Shown here: piece after piece, positions 16,026-41,243 of the stretch | How the letters are laid out: every line of letters begins with the position of its first letter | Numbering within the stretch: position 1 is the first letter of the stretch | From: Paraspadella gotoi | Taxonomy: Eukaryota; Chaetognatha | DNA: 64,000 nucleotides | Direction of reading: 5' to 3' | Assembly: GCA_051294375.1 (NCBI GenBank) | Contig: CM119263.1 | Coordinates: forward strand, 7,984,635 to 8,048,634 | The notes under the pieces: generated by a model | Told to the model about the DNA's origin: nothing | What the model saw: only the letters and a program-made list of their open reading frames with translations | The model's database searches: none | Position numbers and translations under genes: made by a program

Positions 16026-18021
16026 TCACGGGTTCCGGTTCCTCCACGTGAACCCGGCGTCGTCAGCGTCTTTCCTGAAAACATGATAATAATACAAAGT
16101 CATAATAGTAATTAACACAGGTAAATACTATTTATTTTTGAAAAATAATGCCAATAATGTCAATAGTGTCAAATGGATACTCCGAAGGGAGGAAAGTTTC
16201 AAAGTTACAGTAGCTAGAAACTGCCAGGGTGATAGATCATAATCATAAACAAGTTTAAGGAGAATTGTTTTAAAATCAAATGATCTTAATTTGATACGGG
16301 AGATACACCCAAGAGGCCTAACGTAGTCTACAAACTAATTTATGCTTTTCATGGAGGTGATTGAATGTATCAAAATAAATAGTATTTATCTATTTATTAC
16401 TGGTACTAGCTAAAGAACGGCACCACAACTACGCTCTAGAAGAATATATAGAAAAATAGCGACTTGTAAAATTCTAATATAGTACCCATTTTCAAGACGT
16501 AATATAAAGTGTCGATAAATAATAATTCCATCTCGTAATAGAGTTTAATAAATCAATTTAAGGTGCAGAGATTAAAAAAAAAAAACGTTCCGTGATAACT
16601 ACCATTTAGAATCTAAATTATATCGCAATTAAATATTTGTAAATCGGTGTGCTCTGGATAATTATGCTCGTGTCCACTTACGAATTAATTTGTTAATTTG
16701 CAATTTTCGTTCGGGAATAAATTCCGACGGATAATTTTTCCGAATCGCGAATCTTTTTTATTATGAGTTTTTTTTTTTGTGAGATATTGGAAAATGAAAA
16801 TGAAAATTAAAGATAAAACTGGCAAGGAAAATGGAAATTTTTTGTTAAAAAAATCAAGCTTCTAAACTTATTATGTTAGTAAATTTAACATTTATTTATA
16901 TAGAACAATTGTTTATTGGTTAGCCCTGTAAGCAGAGTTAGGTCAACACTTGGACGCCATCGACTCAACGCCACGAGGTCGCCCCCCTCCGACTGGCCGT
17001 TCACCTGATCCCTCCCGCCGTGGCGTCTCCTCGCCCGCTGACCACGCTTCCGGTGCCCGGCGATCCGCCGCGGTTGTAGGGCGATCGTCCGCGTTCCGAT
17101 GACATCAACGAGAATCTTTTGAGAAGAATATGAGGGGGTGATTGATTGATTGATTGATTGAGTGATTGATAGGTCGATGATTTGGTTGGAAGAAAGAAAT
17201 TAGTATAGGATTTTTGGCAACATTTTTTCAACATTGGTAACTTTTTCTAATCTAATCAACGGAATGACATTTACATAAATAATGTTTATTAAACATTATA
17301 AACAGGATTCGCATCTTTGCCCCTCTCGCCTCTCTCCTCCTTTTTCTCTTCTCGACCCCCCCCCACGGGCTCGTCGCCTCCCCCTCAATGCGACCCCATC
17401 AGTCCGCCCCACCTCTCGTCGTCCTTGCCCGACGACTCTTTGTACTTGACGCCGTCGGTGAGCGAGAATTGGAAGCCGACATTCTGCCGATCGGTGATAG
17501 GGTGGGATTTGCGGCAGCTGGAATTCCTCAGCACTACCGCCTGATGGTTGAGGTCCTGTCAAAGGGGGGGGGGTGAACCACGTAGGGTGGATGAGCGGAG
17601 AGTTATACAGGGCATTCAGCAGGGCGTGTAAATATACAGGGTGGAAATCGGAAAGCGTGAAAACGTAAAGCAAAACGAGAGTCTGTGTTGCGAAGGGGTC
17701 GTCGATCGAACTAAAGGGAGAAAGGATGTGAATTCCTTAATGTCAAAAAGACGAGGGTTAAAGCTCCCGTTGCAAGTGGTAAGCTGTCGTACGCGCGTCG
17801 TTCACGTGGTCATTTTCCCACTGACCTTCATTGCACTTATAAAATCGAAATTGTCACCGATAAAATTAAAGTGATCAGTAATAATATCTTAATGACGCGA
17901 TTGCTACCCTCTTTGGCCCGAAAGATCACAATACCTCGAAGAGCGCAAGGCGTTTTTGGAGAAGCTTCTGAATCTTAGTAAGGGGCACTCTCTTTTTGTC
18001 GTACGGCGGTTTGATACGCGA
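16026..18021 (-). CDS. Unrecognised small gene, spliced, N-terminus unresolved
   Basis: I do not recognise this protein. Four minus-strand segments are phase-compatible: about 18021-17935 (contains KPPYDKKRVPLTKIQKLLQK, ending ALFE at a GTATTG donor), 17413-17555 (DLNHQAVVLRNSSCRK..., SLTDGVKYKESSGKDDER), 17005-17115 (Arg/Gly/Ser-rich, FSLMSSERGRSPYNRGG) and 16026-16074 (ends WRNRNP then stop). Joined they give about 130 aa with no signal peptide or membrane segment. The first segment has no AG acceptor or in-frame ATG immediately upstream, so the start is missing, misassembled or a different exon. An alternative is that exon 17413-17555 simply continues to a stop (GLMGSH). It lies between KMO and RGS22, on the same strand as both. 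Confidence 0.35.
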
Positions 18022-18147
18022 TATAGTTTTGCAATAAAATCATTCACAAAAAATGAAGACCACATAGCATGCCTGATACAGCAGGGGAGGCCGATAGGAG
18101 AGTGAGAGAAGCATAGTGAGCGAGAAGAGGAGAGGACGACGATAGAG

Positions 18148-18185
<38 letters not shown>

Positions 18186-19207
18186 TTAGACACTGAAAAA
18201 GCGAGCGCCTATTAGATTTCCATCCATTTTTCATTCGATATTCCAGTGCAAAGTTATTCGAAGCTCGAGCGGAATCCGGAGAGAACATTAATCACTGGGG
18301 CGACCATGGATAAGTGGCGACGCATTAGGAAATATTTAAATGCATCTCTATAATTAGATTTTAAGAGAAAATAAAAGTGGTTTGAATGTGAATCCTTTTC
18401 TGTTGTCGCCAAATAGCGGACGAGTTTAATCAAACGTTTTATTTCATCTACATGTAAAAGTAATTTCAAATCGATAATGTTCGTGGCAAGAAGCCATTTT
18501 TCGATTGATAAAAAAAACTGGTAAAAAAAACTTAACAAAATTATCAATTGAAAATACGATAAAAAGGTTAGAGACGCTTGACTCTTGCTAAAGATTTTCT
18601 ATATCGAAGACGCGGGAAAAAAAAAAGGGAAAGGTGATCGACCTGATGTGTTTCAATTATTTCATGGTATAGGCTAAGTATGATCAAACATTTATTCTTT
18701 ATTCTTAAATAATTTTAAATATAAATGACGTAATGGCCTTCCTTAAAAATAATAGTATTAAGATCATATTATTTTAAAAATATTTAGCAACGTTTGAACT
18801 GCAGCCAATACAATACGAAATTGGAGAAAAGAAGACACGGGGAATTTCTCGGAGGCAAAAAGAAAGAGAAAACAAATGATAAACAAAACAAGGTAATCAA
18901 AGAAAAAAATGAAGAAAATAAAAAGAAATACCAAACGTCATAAAGGGAAAACCATAAAAGCCGATGGAATGAGAATGAGATAAAAAAAAAGGAAGAATAA
19001 TGAGTTTGAAACGAAATTGAACTGACAAAGAAAACGTGATAACCAATCCCGAAATATGCACAATGGCGGAGATAAAAAAAAAAAAGAGCAAATGTGAAAA
19101 AATTCGAAATATGAATCGGAAGATTTGATAAAGAAAAATAGGTTGTTAACGACGTGAATTGTACCAATGTTATGAATGGCAACGAAAAAAAAAGAAGTAA
19201 AAAAGGA

Positions 19208-33176
<13,969 letters not shown>

Positions 33177-34821
33177 TTCCGATCTTTAAAATAAACGGTA
33201 AACAGAAAACGAAAAATTAAACCATTTTGGAATTAAAATTAGATTAGTTCTTAGGTTTAGGTTAAAGATTAGATTAGGGATTAGGTTAAGCATTTGGTTT
33301 GGAATAAGGTTGAGAATTAGGGTTAGTGACTAAGGTTTAGGCTTAGAGGTTAGGATTAGAGGATTAAGGAATGGAATTGGGACACTTTCGGAAAATAGTG
33401 CTACAATTCTTTTTTGCCCGGCCGACAGACCGACCAGGTTCAAAACGTTTTGTAACCTGTTTCGATCCAAGTGAGATTGTGATACGGATGATGATGATGA
33501 TATCCTGAGCGGAGTCACTTAGTTTCTTTTTTTTATTACTTTTTTTTGTGCCAAGTTTGTGAGACAACATTGATTTGTTTCGTTGTTTACACACAATACG
33601 ACCTAATACTACAGTTCAATCTTCGAATTTCGTTGTTTATCTTTTTTTTATAAATGTTTACGAAAAGTTTATCGAGTTTCATACTTTATACATTAAAACT
33701 ACTGGGTTTGCTAAGGCCTTGCCAGAAAACCGTGATTCGCAAAATAGTGAAATTTTTCAATGTATTTTTTGTTTTTGTTTTTGTTTTGTTTTGGTGAACG
33801 AAAAACATTTATCGTCGTCGTCGTGGTCGTCGTCCCCGACAGTGTCGGCAGCGTCGGCAGCGTCGGCGGCGATGGGGAAAGGGGAAGGATGGATTCCTCA
33901 CGTCACCATATTTCACTGAGTCGTCGATTAAACCTAAATTGAGCTCCGCGTGGGAGGCGGGGTTCGTTCACCCTTTCGAAAAACTCGACCGCCATTTTCC
34001 CAGGGTTTTTTTTTTGTTTGGATTTTTGTCGACTAAATTAACTTTTTCAGACTGAAAAAAAAATATCCTGAAGAAAATAAAATAACGAAATAAATTTTCA
34101 TTCAAAAAAATTGATAAAAGCAAAAAACAACTAAATCGACAATTTTTTTTTTTTTTTTGAAAAAATCAGAATCTGAAATCGAAGACAACAAAAGAGAAAC
34201 GAAAAAAGACAAAAATATCAAGATTACTTCACCATCACGAATACAAATCCATTTCGTCGTTAACATATAAAGAAACTCTGATTTTTTTTTTGTCCAGAAA
34301 GAACGATCGTCGTCGTTGTCGTCGTCGTTGTCGTCGTCGTCGTCTTCCCAAAGGAAATTTCAGGAAATGTATTAGATCTCTAATCAAGACGAATATTCTT
34401 CTCATCCCCAACGAGTAAATAAGAATTTGGCACGAAAGATCTTTTTTTTTAACCGTCGGCTTCCCGTTTGAAATTGTTCTTTATTCGGTTTCAATCAATT
34501 TGCATTACCAGGTCTCCATCCTGGGAGGCACGCTGTTTTCATAAAATAAAAAAAAATAGAATAGAAAAAAAAAAACTTTGATGTCAAACGAAGTTAAATT
34601 GAATTCAATCGAAGTTGAATATTTAAAAGGGAGGATCCCACATCAAAACCAAACGCGACACTTCTCGACCGCTCCATCTCCAGATCTGTCATAATATCAA
34701 AATTTGTTTTGACCAGAATAACGAATGATAAAATTAAACAAAAAAAAGTGACATATTTACGATTACGAAAGAGAGAAGAGAGAAGCGCGAAGCTTGAGTT
34801 CTGATATCAAGTTTTTTTTGG

Positions 34822-34975
34822 TTTTCATTGGTTTTGTTTATAAGTTGGCCATTTTTTTATCTTGTTTTCATTGGTTTTGTTTATAAGTTGGCCATTTTTT
34901 TATCTTGTTTTCATTGGTTTTGTTTATAAGTTGGCCATTTTTTTATCTTGTTTTCATTGGTTTTGTTTATAAGTT
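34822..34975 (+). repeat. 43-bp minisatellite, about 3.6 units
   Basis: Units begin TTTTCATTGGTTTTGTTTAT at 34822, 34865, 34908 and 34951, spaced exactly 43 bp and almost identical, which suggests recent duplication. Confidence 0.95.
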
Positions 34976-35755
34976 TGTTTAGGAAGAGGCCTTCATTTTC
35001 TGATTCCATGAAAATCCCGGAAATCCAGAGATAGCCGTCGTTGCCGTTGTCGTCTCGTTCGTCGTCGTCATCGTCGTCGTCGGTCCCCCTCGGAACGAAT
35101 CCCTCTCCACCCAGGATGGGCGCCATGACAACGACCTGTTGTCGCTTGGACTTCGTCGTCGTCGTCGTCGTCGCCTTCGTCGTCGTTTTCGTCGTCGATG
35201 TTAGTCTGTTTTATCGTTTTTGTCGTTGTCACCCAAGTTGTCATTATCGTCGTGAGCTTCGTCGTTGTCGTCGACTTCCTGGGCGTCGTCCTTCAATTCC
35301 TTATCGTCGCTTTGTCGTTTATTTGTCGTCTTTATAGTCGTTGTCGTCGTCGTCGTCGTCGTTTAGACGACGCTCGACCACAAGGGACGAAAAAAAAAAA
35401 AAAAAAAAACAACCTGGAGCTTCTCTTTTTCCACGACTTTTCCCTTCCGAGACATCATGACATCTTGACTTCTTGACATCATCAGACCGTCCATCAAAAA
35501 ATTTTCTGGCGCCGCCACATGACATCCTGATTTCTACCGTTCGTCAACACGTAATGACACCATGACATCATGACAGCGAGCGCTCTTAGGATCTAAAGGC
35601 CTCAAATGAGCCTCTAGATTTCGTGACGAGAACGAAGAAACGAGGATGAGGAAATCTGAGTTCAATTTACTCTTTCATTTAACATCAAATCTGTTGCGCT
35701 TCAACTTCATACTTTTTTAAAATGCTCAGCGTTGCTGTTGCTGTAGTTTTAAGTG

Positions 35756-35930
35756 TTAATTAGTCCATGGATGATCTCCAGGAGAAGGCTTAGCTGAGCT
35801 CCTGTGCAAATCCGCGCTGCTGTTGAGGTGCGTCTGATGAGGCTCATAGTAACTGGCGTCATTTGACATTTGGGTCTTTTCTTTAGATTTTTTAATCTCC
35901 TGGAATGAAGTACCGGTGTTTCGGGTCATC
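35756..35930 (-). CDS. Orphan terminal exon of an unrecognised gene
   Basis: After a plausible acceptor (CTCTACAG) the minus strand reads MTRNTGTSFQEIKKSKEKTQ and continues for about 58 residues to a stop, ending GDHPWTN. Composition (Ser, Lys, Gln, His, Asn) is protein-like rather than repeat-like. I found no matching upstream exons and do not recognise it; it may be spurious. Confidence 0.25.
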
Positions 35931-37082
35931 CTGTAGAGGTCAATGGGAAACATACTTTTTTTTATATGTTTACAAATTAAAACGGCTCAGGATACAAAAC
36001 CTTTTTTTTTTTGCACCCGGAGTTTACGGGTTCGCGCCACGTGTAAACATTTCTAAAATCATAAGATTTCTATCTACAACAAAATTCGTCATTAGCAAAC
36101 TCAAAGTCCAGTCAAATTTATAGTACATTCTATCTAATCACAATATACACTGTATATTATACAGTTCAGAACTTCAGATAAGTAATTAAAACTACTTTTG
36201 TCTTTTTTCCAAGAGATACTTTAAATTAAAACTAATTATGGAGACAGTGCAAAGCATAAACGCGATCTTTAACAAAAAAGAAAATTGTTTTGACGAAAAA
36301 CGAACAAACGAAGTAACCAACAAAAAAATAGGAAACTTTTCGTCGAAAGATTCCGCCCGGGATTTAATCAAAAGAGAATAACGATCAAAACTTTGTCGAG
36401 CCATCATGATTTTCGTTCTTCTCAAGGTCATTACAACTTATCTTTCAAGTTTAAGCTCACAACTACAAAGAACGACTAAAATACAACAATTTAAAATCAT
36501 CATAAAATTAAATTAAATCGAATAAGCTCATAAAAAATTTAAAAAAATAAAAATTTTTAAAAAATTATATTTTAAGGTCGCTAGACGCGACTTTCGAAAG
36601 AGAAAAAGAAGGAAAAGAAAAAAAAGGCTAAATTTATCAGCGATTGAAAGGGACGAGTCGGTGATCCGTGAGAAAAGTCGAGACAACTCCCAGCCAATCG
36701 GCAATCAGAGCCAAAAAGGTTGAAAAAATAAGGGAGCAGAGGTCCGAGCGTCCGGGGTGGTTTAGCCTTGCAAGGTCGTTTACTTTTTTTTTCGTGAGGC
36801 TCAATGGCTATTTAGTTGGCGGACGAAGGATTTACCGAATCTATGCATTTACATATGTTGCGTTACATCTTCGTTACGAAGGGAAAATACAACGCCCGAA
36901 ATAAAAGTAGCTTTCTATTAAGCCTTAGGTGCGAGTTGGTCTTTGGGAAAAGTATAACATAAAACCGGAGGGGGGGGGGATGAGTGATTTCTGAACGAAT
37001 TGAGTAAACACGCATCTTAACATTGAAAGAAACACTTGTAGATTCATTCCCGTTTTTCTAAAAGTCTTTTTCATCAAATGTA

Positions 37083-37308
37083 TTGTGGAAGCATGACTTA
37101 AAGCTGCCTCACCGCTGTCCGTTTTCAACCTCGACTCCTTGGCTGAGCAGGCTAGATCATCTCCACCGTGCCTCCCGGGTTCAATCCATTGGTATTCCGC
37201 TTCTGGCTAAAATGTGACGGAGTCGGTCAAAACATGCCAGTGACAGAAGGCGGTCGCTGAGGGTGACCCGCGCCCCGGGTATCACAGGCAATCTTCCCGT
37301 TGCCATAG
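37083..37308 (+). mobile_element. tRNA-derived SINE, copy B
   Basis: Sense orientation: AAAGCTGCCTCACCGCTGTC, then the A-box-like TTGGCTGAGCAGGCTAG, B box GGGTTCAATCC, a body with GAGGGTGACCCGCGCCCCGG, and the tail CCCGTTGCCATAG. It is homologous to copies A and C. Confidence 0.75.
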
Positions 37309-38841
37309 TATCTCATTAATCGAATCTATTTCCAATCTCTTCTTCTCGGCAACAATTTTTTGTTTGTTTCTTTTTTTTTTCTTCGCAAAGTTTCTCGGCT
37401 CATCTTATTTTTTCCTCCTTCTCTTCCTCCTCCCTCTCCTCCTCTTCCTCCTCCTTCCTCTTTCCTCCTTTTTCTCCTTCCGGCGCGCGACGAAGATATT
37501 TCCCGTGTCTCACTTTTTTTTTCTTCAGAAAATGAAAAAAAAAAGGTCAACGTCAATTTATGGATCTCTGGGGTCAATCTCTGGGATCAGAACTTTTTCC
37601 GATGCACGAATTTATCTCGATTTCGGACGATGAATCCACGTGTTCGGTTTTTTTTTTTTTTTTTTTTGCGTTAATTTATTTTTTAATGAAACGGACCTTG
37701 GCACGACACACGCAGTTTACTACTCTCCATTCCATTTTACGTTTTTGATAAACATCAATTGATGCGTAATGTTTTTTGTTCTTTTTTCGACGACTATGTA
37801 AAAAGTTTTACCAACTTTATCACGCGCTCCTTTTATTTATGACGACGGGATGATCCTTACATTTTTTTTCTGGACTCGCTACATTTCCATCACAGAGTTT
37901 TCATAACAATACAGGTTAGTTTGTCAAATAAGAAAACAAAAATTAATAAAAAAGTTTTGGCTCTCAATCGGCTATGTTTTCATCTCAAATTAAAAAAGCT
38001 TCTTTCAAATTTTTAGGTTAATTTATTTTTATTTATGCGATTTTTTGCTAATAAATGTTTAAAGTTTAAACCGACGCGTTCTCAGAAACCATGACTCTTC
38101 AAACAACGACGAAAGTGATACAACAAATATAAAAATTGTTAATTTAATAAATAAGCTATCGTCCCTCTGACTTTTGACAGGTTTTGCTGGTTTAGGGCTT
38201 CCATCTCTTACAACATATTATAGTATCAAAGGGTATAAAATTTCAAAATATGTTTCTATTGGCAGTATTGCATTAAACTGAAAAGGAAGGCTCGATATGA
38301 AGCTCATTAAAACTCGAGCTTCCAAGACTCAAAATCAAAAAGAATTCTCATCCGATTAAAATATTTTTTCCCTGTTCGTTATTTCCATTTGACCTTCGAC
38401 TTTTTTTTTCATTTTTTCTTGGAAACAAAAAAAAAAGTCGCCATAGTTTCAAGATGTCAATAAAGTTGTCTCGAACGTCGTCTTTATCGTCATTCTTGAC
38501 GTTGCTCGATCGATAACGTCAATAATCAGTCAGTCTCGTCTGTCTGACTGTGATCATCCATTAGCCGTTGCTTTACGTTTGGTCCAATCGAGATTGTTCT
38601 TTTTTTTTTCTTTCATGTATTCGGCTCTTTTTTTTATCAATCTTTGACGATCTTTGAATCAAGTTTGATATTTGAATAGAGCTTGATCAATTGTCGATTT
38701 TAAGATTTCCTTCTTCGGGTAATACGACAATAAAATATCCGACAATTTTTTGTGAGACAGAGATATTAAATCACCCATAGAAAGACAGACAAAGACTTTA
38801 ATATCTCGGTCTCCGTATTCAAACCGAATTATCGATTATCG

Positions 38842-38842
<1 letters not shown>

Positions 38843-38901
<59 letters not shown>
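38843..38901 (+). repeat. (TTA)n microsatellite
   Basis: About 19 ATT units, intergenic. Confidence 0.95.
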
Positions 38902-39401
38902 TATCGATATTTTATTGTCGTATAATCCGAAGAAAGAAATCTTGAAATCGATTGAAATTGAAATTGAACATTGAAAGATTTTGTGACCTCGCGTTCGGTC
39001 GTTTTCCTTTATATCTCTCCTTTTCACATACAATCACACATATACACACCAATGCACGCACGTTCTTACGTATTCTCCCAAGTTCACGCGCTCGTGAATG
39101 CGCATAAAAGAAAAATTTTAAAAAAAGAGGAAAGGTATGGAACGGCAAAGGACTAACCGTCAATAAGAGATTTTAGTACTTTTTTTTCGTTGTTTTTTTT
39201 AATCCGAAAAGGCGGATTACTGAACGGCAACCGATGGAACGCTGAAAGGATTTACTGATCTGATTTTTGAAGTTGTTGGGGAAATGGGGGGGGGGTTACG
39301 GTAATGAGTGAGAGTCACTTGAGATACGAATGATTAAACGACAAAGTTGGGTGAGTGAATGTAAATAGTTTTATGATGGAGAGAGAGAAAGAGATAAATA
39401 T

Positions 39402-39646
39402 ATATGAAAATTTGCAAATTACTTGTTTCACTATTTTTCATTTTTCTATTTTAATATTTTAATATTTTTATGAAGGATTTAGTATTTAATCTATATTATT
39501 TATTCAAACATATATTGCTTTCTTTTTTAAAAATGTTTTATTTATCTAATAATACAATTTGGGAAGGGGAAGTCAGTGTTGTCTTCTGGAAATAGAGGGA
39601 GCATCTATACAACACAAGGTTAGATTACTATCTGTCCTAGTTTTCT
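39402..39646 (+). repeat. Dispersed repeat, copy 2
   Basis: Same family and orientation as 28748-29045; shared blocks are GTCTTCTGGAA, GGAGCATC/GGAACATC and ATACAACACAAGG. Confidence 0.75.
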
Positions 39647-40077
39647 AATAGATATCACACATCATTTCTGTTAGAAAGTCATTAATGAAAAATCATAATA
39701 TCTAAGAGGCTGAACAGAAAGGGGTGGGAATGGATAATTTTTTGAGGGACCAACGTTATATATGATTTTTTTACCAATAGGGATAAGACTACCATGTAGA
39801 ATTGTATGTTCTGATAGGGATACATACTGGGGAAAGGTCTATAGGGGCACCTTTATGTCATGAATATAATTTTAAAATACTTTAATGAAAATTTTATTTT
39901 TTCTTTATCCTATTTTTTAATTATTTCTTTTTTGAATATTTTTTATCTTTTATGTTTATACAATGGGAAGGTCATCAGTTGGGAACCTATATACTTTATT
40001 TTAACGAACTTTTTCAGGAAGCGACGCAGTCATATTCCACGTATATACTATGTTTCCAGTATTTTTTTGACAGAATT

Positions 40078-40108
<31 letters not shown>

Positions 40109-41243
40109 GTAGAGACGTCAAACGAAATGATTTGGAAGAAAGAGTGTCATTCTTCGTCACGAGAAAATGACGTGAATATAAAGAATTAAATAAAAAAAAA
40201 AGAAAAAAAAACGGTGAAAGAGCTTTCTCTTTGTGAAAAAAATTAATTTGAAACAAAAACCAATCGAATAGAAAAGATTTCATAATAGAAGGCGAAATAA
40301 GAAAGAACGTGTGAGGATGAGAGTCGGAAAAAATGAAGGAATCTGTTAACCGATGTAGAAAATGAAAATCACAAAGTAAAAAGGCAAAGAAGGAAAATAT
40401 GGCTCTGGAAGAAGACGGGGGAACAAGTTATCTGAGGGAAAATCGAAGTTTTAATAGAAATGTAGGCATTAAACTTGATCAAAAAAAAAAGGTTAGTTGG
40501 ATATTCAAGAATAAATTTCAAAGTTTGCCACCAATTAAACGAAACGTAACGAACCGAAGAAAAATATTTTTTTCTATTTCTTTTTTTTTCTCTCTTTCGA
40601 ACGCCAATGAGTCAGAAGACGATCGAATAAGAAGAATAAGAAACAATGATATCTTTGTTTACTGGATTAAAAATGGAATTGTTATTTTCGGTCACTCAGT
40701 CAAAAACGTTGTTTTTAAAAAAAAATTAAACCGGTCTTAAAAAATAGTTGATTATTTGATGAAGTTTTTTAAAACTTTTTTATGGTGGAGATAACCTAAT
40801 TTCTTTGCCTTTTTGCTCAACTGTTTTAGAATTTTATGATGTAACTCAACGGAGAAAGCGAGAAAATGGAATAATAAATTTTTTCACGCAAAATTTTACC
40901 TACTTCACACCACCCTCATTATTTAGTAAGCTATGTACTTCGATCTGATAGTTTTAAATGGGGGTAATCAATATGTTACAAATATTGGTATCGAAATATC
41001 CGCAAATTAATAAAGGCTTGATCGTCACAACTATTCATTTGGTAACCGCTTTCTGTCGTAGTAGAGTTGCGGCGCTGCAAAAAGCTGTTGGTAATTTTTT
41101 GTCGCCAAACCTTGTTTTTTTTATATTTACTTAGTTTTCATCACCAACAACGTTATTTGACTATAAAGTATAAAGATTATATCGTTATAGTAAATTGAAA
41201 AGCCCATTATTTTTTTCCCTTCCTATTAAATTTGACGGCAGAC

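Larger units (their letters stand above)
33177..41241. other. Gene-poor, repeat-rich interval between RGS22 and the class B receptor
   Basis: Contents by position: degenerate TTAGG-like repeats 33240-33370; (GTC)n blocks near 33810, 34305-34350, 35035-35080, 35150-35200, 35335-35365 and 40078-40108; a 43-bp minisatellite 34822-34975; clustered GACATCATGAC-type motifs 35445-35580; a SINE 37083-37308; (TTA)n 38843-38901; and a dispersed repeat 39402-39646. One terminal-exon candidate is at 35756-35930. A first (signal-peptide) exon of the receptor may also hide here; I could not identify it. Confidence 0.5.

Noticed and set aside
40399-40489. Possible exon MALEEDGGTSYLRENRSF... with a GTTAGT donor upstream of the receptor
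   Set aside because: It has no signal peptide character and its phase cannot be shown to match the receptor's first visible exon; insufficient support.
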